A stretch of 14,348 bases of DNA, from contig DVKA01000235.1 of NCBI GenBank assembly GCA_018716365.1, forward strand, positions 1 through 14,348, written 5' to 3'. Position 1 is the stretch's first letter; every line of letters starts with the position of its first letter. The position numbers were made by a program, and so were the translations under genes. This DNA comes from Candidatus Caccocola faecipullorum. Lineage in GTDB: Bacteria; Synergistota; Synergistia; Synergistales; Synergistaceae. Shown here in pieces: positions 5,644-12,702 of this stretch. Under the pieces are notes generated by a model, which was not told where the DNA came from, ran no database searches, and saw only the letters and a program-made list of their open reading frames with translations.

Positions 5644-5677
5644 TAAAAAATGAAGAAGGGGGAAGGCCCCCTTCTTC
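5644..5677 (-). terminator. Rho-independent terminator of ptb
   Basis: An 11-bp perfect stem (5652-5662 with 5667-5677), loop of 4, followed on the minus strand by a T6-rich run (5644-5650). It ends immediately before the start codon of the downstream hydrolase at 5641. Confidence 0.9.
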
Positions 5678-5690
5678 GAGAGTTGTTCCG

Positions 5691-6611
5691 TTATTTCGCC
5701 TGATGCGCGGCGAGGGCGCAGGCCGTGGCGATGGAGAGGAGCTTCGTCTCGGGCGAGTCGGCGCGGCTCGTGAGGATGACGGGGGCCTTGGCTCCGAGGA
5801 CGATGGCGGCGGTCTTGTTCTCCGCGAAGTAGACTATCGACTTCGCAAGAATGTTTCCGGCCTCGATGTTCGGCACGTGGAGGATGTCCGCGTAGCCGGC
5901 GACTTCGGACTTGATGCCCTTGTGCTGGGCCGAGTGCGGAGATACGGCGTTGTCGAGCGCGAGCGGCCCGTCGATGACGCAGCCTTTGATCTGTCCGCGG
6001 CGGTTCATCTGCGTGAGCAGCGCGGCGTCGATGGTCGGCGGCATGTCGGGGTTGACTACTTCGACCGCGGCGAGGGCGGCGACTTTCGGGCAGGCGACGC
6101 CGAAGGCGTGCGCGAGTTCGACGACGTTCTTGACGATGTCGACCTTGACTTTGATGTCGGGATACATATTGAAGGCGGGGTCGGAGACGAAGAAGATGCG
6201 GTCGTAGCCCTTGACCTGGTGGATGTAGACGTGCGAGAGCGTTTTTCCGCTGCGGAGGCCCTTTTCCTTATTGAGGACGCCGCGCAGGAAGTTCGCGGTC
6301 GCAACCATGCCTTTCATGACGATCTGCGCCTGCCCGGTCGAGACGAGCTCGACGGCCTTGAGCGCAGAGGCGGCTTCTCCGCCCTTCTCGTCTACTATCT
6401 CGTAGTTGGCGAGGTCTACGCCGAGCTGGGCGGCGACTTCTTTTATTTTCTCCTCGTCGCCTACGAGGACGGCGTTGGCGATTCCGGCCTTGCGGGCGCT
6501 TTCGACCGCTTCCATGACTTCGGCGTCTTCGGCGCGCGCGACGCTTATCTTCATGGGGCCGACTTCTTTCGCGTAGGCGAGAAGCTGATCAAGATTGCGA
6601 ATCTGTTCCAT
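5691..6611 (-). CDS. ptb: Phosphate butyryltransferase / phosphate acetyltransferase family protein
   Basis: A 306-residue cytosolic enzyme of the PTA_PTB family (PF01515) that exchanges CoA and phosphate on an acyl group (acyl-CoA + Pi to acyl-phosphate + CoA). Length (about 300), the start MEQIRNLDQLLAYAKE and features such as VMKGMVATANFLRGVLN (residues 97-113), FVSDPAFNMYP, DGPLALDNAVS and APVILTSRADSPE fit phosphate butyryltransferase better than the longer Pta. Real chain-length preference cannot be read from sequence, and BcrC-like or branched-chain acyl use is possible. No butyrate kinase gene adjoins it, which is unusual for ptb. A GGGAGGTCA ribosome binding site lies upstream (6622-6630 region). 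The gene has its own candidate -10 (6678-6683) and ends in a strong terminator, so it is probably monocistronic. Confidence 0.85.
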   Translation of the reverse strand: MEQIRNLDQLLAYAKEVGPMKISVARAEDAEVMEAVESARKAGIANAVLVGDEEKIKEVAAQLGVDLANYEIVDEKGGEAASALKAVELVSTGQAQIVMKGMVATANFLRGVLNKEKGLRSGKTLSHVYIHQVKGYDRIFFVSDPAFNMYPDIKVKVDIVKNVVELAHAFGVACPKVAALAAVEVVNPDMPPTIDAALLTQMNRRGQIKGCVIDGPLALDNAVSPHSAQHKGIKSEVAGYADILHVPNIEAGNILAKSIVYFAENKTAAIVLGAKAPVILTSRADSPETKLLSIATACALAAHQAK

Positions 6612-6621
6612 TGTAACAATG
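6609..6621 (-). promoter_or_regulatory. Palindrome overlapping the ptb start codon
   Basis: CATTGT and ACAATG arms (6609-6614, 6616-6621) around one base span the start codon and the space to the Shine-Dalgarno. The palindrome could be a small operator or chance; a 1-nt loop makes an RNA hairpin unlikely. Confidence 0.3.
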
Positions 6622-6677
6622 ACCTCCCTGTGGTTTTACGGCCCCTCCGGGCCTTCGTTTATAAGGTTCCCACTGCA

Positions 6678-6683
6678 ATTATA
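6678..6683 (-). promoter_or_regulatory. Candidate -10 box for ptb
   Basis: A TATAAT on the minus strand, about 67 bp upstream of the ptb start. The -35 position (gcggca) is poor. A GGCCC/GGGCC hairpin lies in the leader between this box and the ribosome binding site. Confidence 0.45.
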
Positions 6684-6724
6684 CACGGAATTTTCGAGTT
6701 GCCGCGTTTTTTCACGCAATTTCA

Positions 6725-7330
6725 TCACGATTTTACTCCAAGCGAAATTATCATCGTGAAGGCCTTTTCCGGCGGTATGTCGAGATATTCAATGTCTTTC
6801 TCGTCGAAGAAGAGGACGAAGCCCGTCGTCGGGTTCGGAGAGGTCGGCACGAAGACCGTTACGTGGACGGAACCGTCGGGCAGCTCCTCACGCTTCGAGA
6901 CGAAGGCGATGACGTAGCCTTTGCCCACGGGGATCTTCACCGTGCCGAGGTAGCTCGCGCCGCCGCTCGCCGTGAAGGTCTGCAAAATGTCGCGGAATGT
7001 CGCGTACCAGCCGCCGATTACGGGGATTTTCGTGATTACGAGCTGTTCGAGCAGACTCAGCAGCGAGCGCTCGCGCCGCCGCAGCTTGCGCCCGATGTAG
7101 ACGAGAAGGCAGACGAGGAAGACGATGATGAGCACGGTCGAACGGCGCGACTGCGTGAAGCCGAAGATGACCGCGCCGAACATTTCACAGAGATAGATAA
7201 GATAATAAAAGACGAATACGAAGAGCGCGAGCGGCAGCAGCGCGACGCAGCCGAGAAAGAAGTCGCGCCCGAGAGTCCGCAGGAAGCCCGCGTCTCCGCC
7301 CTTTTTCGTATTTTTCCCTTCGTCCGCCAT
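6725..7330 (-). CDS. DUF502-family inner-membrane protein
   Basis: A 201-residue protein with two membrane segments (about residues 24-47 and 64-80), followed by a basic stretch RKLRRRER (81-88) and a soluble domain. VFVPTSPNPTTGF (159-171) is the signature of DUF502 (PF04367), a family widespread in Gram-negative and thermophilic bacteria whose biochemical role is not settled. Length is typical. Its start is set by GGGAGG upstream (7336-7341). It is divergently arranged with the plsC-like gene, sharing a 76-bp intergenic region. No clear terminator separates it from ptb, although ptb has a candidate promoter of its own. Confidence 0.85.
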   Translation of the reverse strand: MADEGKNTKKGGDAGFLRTLGRDFFLGCVALLPLALFVFVFYYLIYLCEMFGAVIFGFTQSRRSTVLIIVFLVCLLVYIGRKLRRRERSLLSLLEQLVITKIPVIGGWYATFRDILQTFTASGGASYLGTVKIPVGKGYVIAFVSKREELPDGSVHVTVFVPTSPNPTTGFVLFFDEKDIEYLDIPPEKAFTMIISLGVKS

Positions 7331-7346
7331 GACGGGCCTCCCACGC

Positions 7347-7375
7347 TTGTCAACCGCCCCCGCGCGCGTTATCCT
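7347..7375 (+). promoter_or_regulatory. Candidate promoter for plsC-like gene
   Basis: TTGTCA at 7347-7352, a 17-bp spacer, TATCCT at 7370-7375, in the divergent intergenic region. The same short region must also serve the DUF502 gene on the other strand, for which no clear promoter is seen. Confidence 0.45.
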
Positions 7376-7406
7376 ATCGGGAGAAACGCTTTAGGAGGAA
7401 GCAGAA

Positions 7407-8081
7407 ATGAAGTCTGACAGAAACTGGGTCTACTGCATAACCCGAATTATCGTCACAATATATTTTACACTCTATCACCGCCTCTCGGTATACGGAAGGG
7501 AAAAGATACCCAAGGACCGCCCCGTCATCGTCGCGTCGAACCACGCGAGCTATCTCGACCCGCCGGTCGTCGGCTACGCCTTCTTCCCGAGCTACCTGAA
7601 ATTCATCGCGTGGGATAAATTATTCCGCTTCCGCCCATTCGGCGCTTTCCTGCGCGCCATGGGCTCCGTCCCCGTATCGCAGGAGGACAAAAACAGCTCC
7701 GCGGCGCTGCTGCGCCTCGTCATGGGATTCATAAAGGAAGGCTACAACGTATTCATCTGCCCCGAAGGCCACCGCACCGAAGACGGGCGGCTCCAGCCGC
7801 TCGAAGGCGGCGTCGCCATAATGTCGCTCAAGACCGGCGCGCCTGTCATCCCGACCTACGCGGCGGGCACGTGGCGCGCGCTCGCGCCGCACATGCGCTT
7901 CCCACGCCCGTGCAAACTCACAGTAACCTTCGGCGACCCGATAGACCCCGCGCAGCTTCCCGAAGGGCTGAATGAGAAAGAGAAACGCCGCTACATCCTT
8001 GCGAAAATCGAGGAATTCTACAAAGAGCAGGACGCGCTGGACAAGGCGAAACACCCTCTGCCCGGCGAAGGGGCGGCGTAA
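7407..8081 (+). CDS. plsC: 1-acyl-sn-glycerol-3-phosphate acyltransferase (PlsC-like)
   Basis: A 224-residue membrane-associated acyltransferase (PF01553). It should acylate lysophosphatidate to phosphatidate in phospholipid synthesis. The first hydrophobic segment is around residues 10-22. Motif I is NHASYLD with catalytic His46 and Asp51 (H-x4-D). Motif III is CPEGHRTEDG (118-127), where the usual Thr/Ser after EG is His. Motif IV is GAPVIPTYAAGT (144-155). AGGAGG at 7393-7398 and an 8-nt spacer fix the ATG. Length is in the range of short bacterial PlsC proteins. The substrate could be another lysolipid because of the altered motif III. A candidate terminator at 8171-8202 separates it from the downstream hyd genes. 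Confidence 0.88.
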   Translation: MKSDRNWVYCITRIIVTIYFTLYHRLSVYGREKIPKDRPVIVASNHASYLDPPVVGYAFFPSYLKFIAWDKLFRFRPFGAFLRAMGSVPVSQEDKNSSAALLRLVMGFIKEGYNVFICPEGHRTEDGRLQPLEGGVAIMSLKTGAPVIPTYAAGTWRALAPHMRFPRPCKLTVTFGDPIDPAQLPEGLNEKEKRRYILAKIEEFYKEQDALDKAKHPLPGEGAA

Positions 8082-8096
8082 AAGCGCGCGCCGCGG

Positions 8097-8102
8097 TATA
8101 AT
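8097..8102 (+). promoter_or_regulatory. Candidate -10 box upstream of the hyd leader
   Basis: A perfect TATAAT just after the plsC stop, without a recognisable -35. If used, it would give a leader of about 90 nt that runs into the terminator at 8171-8202 before reaching the TM1266-like gene. Confidence 0.35.
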
Positions 8103-8170
8103 TTACAAAACGTCATTCCGTTCCCGGGGAAATCTCCGCGGGCAGGGAAAAGCACGGCACAGAAACAGAC

Positions 8171-8202
8171 GGGCCTTTTCTCTGGAAGAAAAGGCCCTTT
8201 TT
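8171..8202 (+). terminator. Rho-independent terminator before the hyd genes
   Basis: An 11-bp perfect stem (8171-8181 with 8187-8197) and a 5-nt loop, then TTTTT. It lies 89 bp after plsC and only 20 bp before the TM1266-like start codon. It may simply end plsC or act as an attenuator for the hyd pair. Confidence 0.88.
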
Positions 8203-8222
8203 ATATCCGGGGGGATCAGAAG

Positions 8223-8471
8223 ATGGAGGAAAGCAGAATCGGCGTCGCCGCCATAATCATCGACAATCCAGACAGCGCGCAGGAAGTCAACGAAGCGCTG
8301 CACAAATTCAGCCGCCTCATAGTGGGCCGCCTCGGCATCCCGTACCGCGAACGCGGCGTCGCCGTCATATCCGTCGTCCTCGACGGCACGACCGACGAAA
8401 TAAGCGCGCTCACAGGCAAACTCGGAAAAATCAGCGGCGTCACAGTAAAGGCCGCCGTCTCGAAAAAGTAA
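8223..8471 (+). CDS. TM1266-type iron-only hydrogenase system regulator
   Basis: An 82-residue protein with a single small alpha/beta (ACT/NikR-C-like) domain, matching the TM1266 family that is regularly encoded beside [FeFe]-hydrogenase maturation genes. The opening RIGVAAIIIDNPDSAQEVNEAL and the later ISVVLDGTTDEISALTGKLG form the two beta-alpha-beta halves. It has no DNA-binding domain, so the name regulator rests on gene context; it more likely binds a ligand or protein. GGGGGGA at 8209-8215 serves as ribosome binding site. The gene ends 15 bp before hydF, indicating one operon. Confidence 0.85.
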   Translation: MEESRIGVAAIIIDNPDSAQEVNEALHKFSRLIVGRLGIPYRERGVAVISVVLDGTTDEISALTGKLGKISGVTVKAAVSKK

Positions 8472-8486
8472 AGGAGGCCGCGCACA

Positions 8487-9704
8487 ATGGCGCTCACAGA
8501 CACGCCGCGCTCGAACAGGCTGCACATAGCATTCTACGGACGGCGCAACGCCGGGAAGTCGAGCCTTATCAACCTCGTCACTGGCCAGCAGACGGCGCTC
8601 GTCTCAGAACACGCCGGCACAACCACCGACCCTGTCATAAAAAGCATGGAGCTGCTGCCGCTCGGCCCGATAGCGGTAATCGACACCGCGGGCCTCGACG
8701 ACGAAGGCGACCTCGGCGCGCTCCGCATAGGGCGCTCGAAAGAGATGATGGACAGGACGGACCTCGCCGTCCTCGTCGTAGCCGCCGAGACCGCGCGCGA
8801 CACGTCGCGCGAACGCGAGTGGCTCGCCGAGCTACGCGCCGGAAAGACCGCCGTAATAGGCGCGCTCAATAAAACGGACAAACTTGCGCCTGACGAAGCC
8901 GAAGCGCTGCGCGCGAAACTCGAAACAGAACTCGGCGTCCCCTTCACCGCGCTCTCGGCGAACGACAAAAGCGACCGCGCGAAGCTGCTCTCCGCAATAG
9001 TCAAAAACGCGCCGTCGGACTTCGAAGCCCCGGCGCTGACCGGCGACCTATACGAGCCCGGCGCGAAAATCGTCCTCGTCGCGCCGCAGGACATACAGGC
9101 CCCGAAAGGCCGCCTCATACTGCCGCAGGTGCAGGTAATCCGCGACATACTCGACAACGGCGGCAGCGCCTTCGTCTGCACCGCAGACAGATTCCGCGAA
9201 ACGCTCGACGCGCTCAGAGAACCGCCCGCGCTCGTAATCACAGACTCGCAGGTCTTTGCGCAGGTAGATAAAATCCTGCCGCGCGAAGTGCCGCTCACCT
9301 CGTTCTCGATAATCATGGCGCGCGCCAAAGGCGAGCTCTCCGTCTTCATCGAAGGCGCAAAGGCGATAGAAAAACTCGGCCCGCACGACAAAGTGCTCAT
9401 AGCCGAAGCCTGCACCCACGCCCCCCTCAACGAAGACATAGGCCGCGAAAAACTTCCGCGCTGGCTCCGCAAAAAAGCCGGAGAAACCCTCACCACAGAC
9501 ATCTGCGCCGGCCCCGACTTCCCGAAAAACCTCCGCGAATACGCGCTCATCCTCCACTGCGGCGGCTGCATGTTCACGCGCAAACAGCTCATGTCCCGCA
9601 TAATCGAAGCCCAGGAAGCAAACGTACCCATAACCAACTACGGCGTAGCAATAGCCCAGCTGAACGGCATACTCGACAGAGTGACGGAAGTTTTCAGGAA
9701 ATAA
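8487..9704 (+). CDS. hydF: [FeFe]-hydrogenase H-cluster maturation GTPase HydF
   Basis: A 405-residue scaffold GTPase on which the 2Fe subcluster made by HydE and HydG is assembled and passed to apo-hydrogenase. The N-terminal G domain has the P-loop GRRNAGKS (18-25), DTAG (66-69) and NKTD (128-131). The middle dimerisation region is about residues 190-290. The C-terminal FeS-binding domain has the family signature CTH (309-311) and HCGGC (357-361), so all three cluster cysteines are present. Length matches HydF (about 400). AAGGAGG at 8471-8477 overlaps the TM1266 stop codon, supporting coupled translation. hydE and hydG are not in the window. Codons ending in C or A, including many ATA, dominate here, unlike the G/T-ending codons of AEC and pruA. 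Confidence 0.95.
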   Translation: MALTDTPRSNRLHIAFYGRRNAGKSSLINLVTGQQTALVSEHAGTTTDPVIKSMELLPLGPIAVIDTAGLDDEGDLGALRIGRSKEMMDRTDLAVLVVAAETARDTSREREWLAELRAGKTAVIGALNKTDKLAPDEAEALRAKLETELGVPFTALSANDKSDRAKLLSAIVKNAPSDFEAPALTGDLYEPGAKIVLVAPQDIQAPKGRLILPQVQVIRDILDNGGSAFVCTADRFRETLDALREPPALVITDSQVFAQVDKILPREVPLTSFSIIMARAKGELSVFIEGAKAIEKLGPHDKVLIAEACTHAPLNEDIGREKLPRWLRKKAGETLTTDICAGPDFPKNLREYALILHCGGCMFTRKQLMSRIIEAQEANVPITNYGVAIAQLNGILDRVTEVFRK

Positions 9705-9734
9705 CGGCGCGGGAAGAAATTTCCGCGGCAGACG

Positions 9735-9779
9735 CACAACGAGAAGCGCGGCGGATTTTACGCCGCGCTTCTCGTTGTG
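9735..9779. terminator. 19-bp perfect inverted repeat after hydF
   Basis: A perfect 19-bp stem (9735-9753 with 9761-9779) and 7-nt loop gatttta lie between the convergent hydF and PHP genes. It has no T-run on either side, so its action as a terminator is uncertain. The stem is much longer than an ordinary terminator. Confidence 0.55.
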
Positions 9780-9809
9780 AGGAGATGAAAGGGGGGTTAG
9801 GCAGCCGGC

Positions 9810-9840
9810 CTTGCGCGGCGGAAGCGTGCCGCCGCGCGAG
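9810..9840. other. Second GC hairpin in the convergent region
   Basis: A 12-bp stem (9810-9821 with 9829-9840) has one G-T wobble and a 7-nt loop. No T-run follows on either strand. It may slow or block transcription from the PHP operon coming from the right. Confidence 0.5.
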
Positions 9841-9890
9841 GCGTTTATGGATAAGCGGCGCTGGTTTGCGGAGTTCCGCGCCGCCGCGGC

Positions 9891-10877
9891 TCATTTCAGG
9901 AATATCGGATTCGTCCAGGCCTTTCTGCCGTATATGTCTATGCATTCGGCGCGGACGTAGGTCTCGCGGCCTTTGAGTTTGTATTCGCCGCAGGTGAGTT
10001 CGCCGGCGAAGGGGCTGCCCATGACGGTCGTGCCGTCGCCGACTTCGCCGCCCGCGATGAAGTTTATGCGGCTGACGCGCGAGCATTCGACGTAGGCGCG
10101 GCCGCCGCGCACGCCCCAGTCGTAGATTTCGGGCCCAGACGACGAATAGAAATTCCCCGCGAGCAGGTTTTCTATTATCGCGTCGTGCGTCAGCTCGGGC
10201 GCGCGCACCGTCACCCAGCCGCCGCAGGAGTCGTCGAAGATTCCTTCGTTGTGGTTGTCGTCGGTCGCAGTACCCCAGACGCGCCGCCCGGCGCGCAGCA
10301 TGACGTCCCAGTGCGTCGTGTCGAAGCCCGTGCCGCTTTCGTTCTCCGTGTCGTAGTTGAATATTTCGAGCGCGAAGATGCCCGCCTCGCCCGCGAACTC
10401 GTATTCGGAGACGCGCGACCAGACTGGGTGGTTGTACATCGCGATGAAGCCCATGCCGCGCATACGCTCGACCATGTCGCGCAGCACCGCAGCGCCGTTC
10501 CATTCTTTGAAGTAGACGCGCTGCGGCAGGAATTCGAGGTGTTCTGGCAGCGGCTCGCGCGCTTCGCGCACCATGCGCGACGTGCCGAGCAGCGCGTTGA
10601 CGTGGTGGACCTTGAGGCGCTTCTTGAGGCCGAAGTCCTTGTAGAGCACCGCCGAAGCTTCGTAGCCAGGTATGATGATGAAGTCGCCGCCGTCGAAGTC
10701 GGTGCGGTAGTCGCTGTACCTGTCGTGTTCTGTAAAGGCGAGGAAGCTGTAACCGTGGTCGCGGAACATGCGCACCGACTCGGCAGGCGTCAGGTGTCCG
10801 TCGGAGTTCGTCGTGTGGCTGTGCAGGTTGCCCTTGTACCAGTTTCCGCGCTCGGAGAATCCGCGTATATCTTCCAT
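9891..10877 (-). CDS. PHP-domain (CehA/McbA-like) metallohydrolase
   Basis: A 328-residue cytosolic protein with a PHP-type metal-dependent phosphoesterase/hydrolase fold. Metal-ligand motifs in order: NLHSHTTNSDG (H19, H21, D26), FTEHD (H51, D52), E73 in GYEAS, NH at 149-150 (YNHP) and DDNH at 206-209. These fit the CehA/McbA-type PHP proteins. About residues 225-328 form a beta-rich C-terminal extension seen in this group. No signal peptide. It is the last gene of the ABC transporter operon, 4 bp after the ATPase stop codon, with only a weak AAGG ribosome site, so translation is likely coupled. Context suggests it acts on the imported solute, possibly a phosphodiester or carbamate-like ester, but the substrate cannot be read from sequence. 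Confidence 0.85.
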   Translation of the reverse strand: MEDIRGFSERGNWYKGNLHSHTTNSDGHLTPAESVRMFRDHGYSFLAFTEHDRYSDYRTDFDGGDFIIIPGYEASAVLYKDFGLKKRLKVHHVNALLGTSRMVREAREPLPEHLEFLPQRVYFKEWNGAAVLRDMVERMRGMGFIAMYNHPVWSRVSEYEFAGEAGIFALEIFNYDTENESGTGFDTTHWDVMLRAGRRVWGTATDDNHNEGIFDDSCGGWVTVRAPELTHDAIIENLLAGNFYSSSGPEIYDWGVRGGRAYVECSRVSRINFIAGGEVGDGTTVMGSPFAGELTCGEYKLKGRETYVRAECIDIYGRKAWTNPIFLK

Positions 10878-10881
10878 GGCG

Positions 10882-11892
10882 TTACAGCCTTATGCAGTTC
10901 CTGTCCATTATCGTGATGTGGACCGTGTCGCCGTTCGCAAAGAGCGCCTTGCTGCGGAAGAGCGTGTCGGAGAGTATCTCCTGCCCGTTCGCGAGTATGC
11001 GGTAGCGCAGCACGTTGCCGCGCGGCGTCTGGTCTACTACTTTCCCGTCGAACTGGTAGGCTCCGTCCACAGGCGCATAGTCCTGCGACAGCTCCACCGT
11101 TTCGGGGCGGACGGCGACTTCGTTCGATTCAGAGTAGGATTTTCCCGTAAGTTCGGAAAATGCGCGGTCTGACAAAATGTTGTAGTTGCCGATGAAGCTT
11201 GCGGCGAAGGTGCTCGCGGGCCTCGTGTACATCTCTATCGGGCTGCCGGACTGCTCTATGCGCCCAGCGTTGAAGAGATGTATGACGTCGGACATCACCA
11301 TCGCCTCGTCCTGATCGTGCGTGACGAATACGGTCGTTATGCCCATGTCGCGCTGTATGCGGCGGATTTCCTTTTGCAGAGATTTGCGCAGCTTCGCGTC
11401 TATCGCGGAGAGCGGCTCGTCGAGGAGCAGAACCTTCGGCTCGGTTACGATGGAGCGCGCGAGCGCGACGCGCTGCTGCTGTCCGCCGGAGAGTTCCGAC
11501 GGCATCGCGTTCTCGCGTCCTTCGAGCGCGACCATCTCGACCGCTTTTTTTACCTTCTCGGCTATCTCGTCATGCGGCCTCTTCTTCATGCGCAGGCCGA
11601 ATGCGATGTTGTCGAATACGTTCATGTTCGGGAAGAGGCTGTACTGCTGGAAAACCATGCCGATTTCGCGCTTGCTCGGTTCGGTGTAGGTGATGTCCTT
11701 CCCGTCGAGGAAGATGCGTCCGCCGCTGACGTCCTCAAGCCCCGAGAGGCAGCGCAGCAGCGTGCTCTTGCCGCAGCCGGACGGCCCCAAGAGCGTTACG
11801 AAGTCGCCGCGCTCTATTTCGAGGTCTATCCCCTTCAAAACCATGTTGTCGCCGAATTTCTTAACTACGTTCTCAAATTTTATATAGCTCAT
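10882..11892 (-). CDS. ABC transporter ATP-binding protein (PotA/spermidine-iron-type)
   Basis: A 336-residue ATPase that drives solute import from the cytoplasmic face. Walker A GPSGCGKST (36-44), Q-loop Gln82 (FQQYSLFPN), signature LSGGQ (134-138), Walker B VLLLDEP (154-160) and H-loop His192 (THDQDEA) are all intact. About residues 235-336 form a TOBE-type C-terminal regulatory domain, as in PotA, FbpC and PhnT-like proteins. AAGGAG upstream overlaps the end of the preceding permease gene, and the spacing to that gene is 5 bp. The substrate class (polyamine, ferric iron, thiamine, 2-aminoethylphosphonate) cannot be settled; the PHP partner argues against iron. Confidence 0.9.
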   Translation of the reverse strand: MSYIKFENVVKKFGDNMVLKGIDLEIERGDFVTLLGPSGCGKSTLLRCLSGLEDVSGGRIFLDGKDITYTEPSKREIGMVFQQYSLFPNMNVFDNIAFGLRMKKRPHDEIAEKVKKAVEMVALEGRENAMPSELSGGQQQRVALARSIVTEPKVLLLDEPLSAIDAKLRKSLQKEIRRIQRDMGITTVFVTHDQDEAMVMSDVIHLFNAGRIEQSGSPIEMYTRPASTFAASFIGNYNILSDRAFSELTGKSYSESNEVAVRPETVELSQDYAPVDGAYQFDGKVVDQTPRGNVLRYRILANGQEILSDTLFRSKALFANGDTVHITIMDRNCIRL

Positions 11893-11897
11893 TGAAT

Positions 11898-12692
11898 TTA
11901 TCTCCTTCCCGCGGCGTCCTCGGTCTTCGACTTAAAGAAGAACACGGCCGCCGAAATCAGCAGAGTTACCACAAAAAGCACCATGATGACGGCGCTTGTC
12001 AGCTGGCCTGAGATGAACATCTTCTTCAGAAGGTACATCTGCGCCGTAGAATAGTAGCTTCCGCCTATCGTGTTGACGATTACGAAGTCCCCGAAGATGA
12101 GCGCTATCGAAAGCATCGAGGCTATGACGACGCCCGAGAGCATACAGGGGACGATTATCCTGAAAAACGCATAAAACTTGTCCGCGCCGAGCATCTCCGC
12201 CGCCTCCGCGAGCCGCGGCGCGTCTATGCCGGCGAGGCTGTTTTTTATCCCTTGATACATATAGGGGAGGATTACGACGCAGTAGGTGAGCACGAGCATC
12301 ACTATGCGGTTCGAGAAGGGCGCGGGCGCTCCAGCGTAGAGCGAGAGGACGCTGACCGGAAGTATGACGCCCTGAATCGCGTAGGGTATCGTGCATATTA
12401 TCTGGAGATATTTATCGAGCCCCGGCATATAGAGCACGACCGCGTACATCGCAAGGAGCAGGACGACGGCCGTGATGAACACCGGAATGAACGAAATCAC
12501 GACGGTGCGCGCGAGCGAGGCCCAGAATATCGGGTCCGCGAATATCTCCGCGTAGTAGCGCAGCGTGAAGCCCTTCGGGAAGATGTCCATCCACTCCGTG
12601 AAAAGCGAATATATCAGCGTCAGCACGAGCGGGAGCAGAAGATAGGCGATTATAAGCCCTATGGCGAATTTTCCGCCGGATTTTGATTTCAT
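11898..12692 (-). CDS. ABC transporter permease, PotC-like
   Basis: An inner-membrane permease of 264 residues from the chosen ATG, with about six membrane segments. The cytoplasmic EAA loop AEAAEMLGADKFYAFFRIIVP contacts the ATPase. The start at 12692 (MKSKSGG) is preferred because GAGGT lies 7 nt upstream of it. A GTG at 12701 would add three residues but overlaps that ribosome site. The gene follows the first permease by 10 bp. It belongs to the spermidine/putrescine-type (BPD_transp_1) permeases and probably forms a heterodimer with the neighbouring permease. Confidence 0.88.
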   Translation of the reverse strand: MKSKSGGKFAIGLIIAYLLLPLVLTLIYSLFTEWMDIFPKGFTLRYYAEIFADPIFWASLARTVVISFIPVFITAVVLLLAMYAVVLYMPGLDKYLQIICTIPYAIQGVILPVSVLSLYAGAPAPFSNRIVMLVLTYCVVILPYMYQGIKNSLAGIDAPRLAEAAEMLGADKFYAFFRIIVPCMLSGVVIASMLSIALIFGDFVIVNTIGGSYYSTAQMYLLKKMFISGQLTSAVIMVLFVVTLLISAAVFFFKSKTEDAAGRR

Positions 12693-12702
12693 ATTCCGCA
12701 CC

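Noticed and set aside
4983..6917. 644-codon plus-strand ORF opposite the hydrolase, ptb and DUF502 genes
   Set aside because: It crosses three well-supported minus-strand genes and a terminator; low-complexity composition typical of antisense frames in GC-rich DNA.
8534..9637. 367-codon minus-strand ORF opposite hydF
   Set aside because: Ser/Arg/Ala-rich shadow of hydF, which has complete GTPase and FeS motifs.
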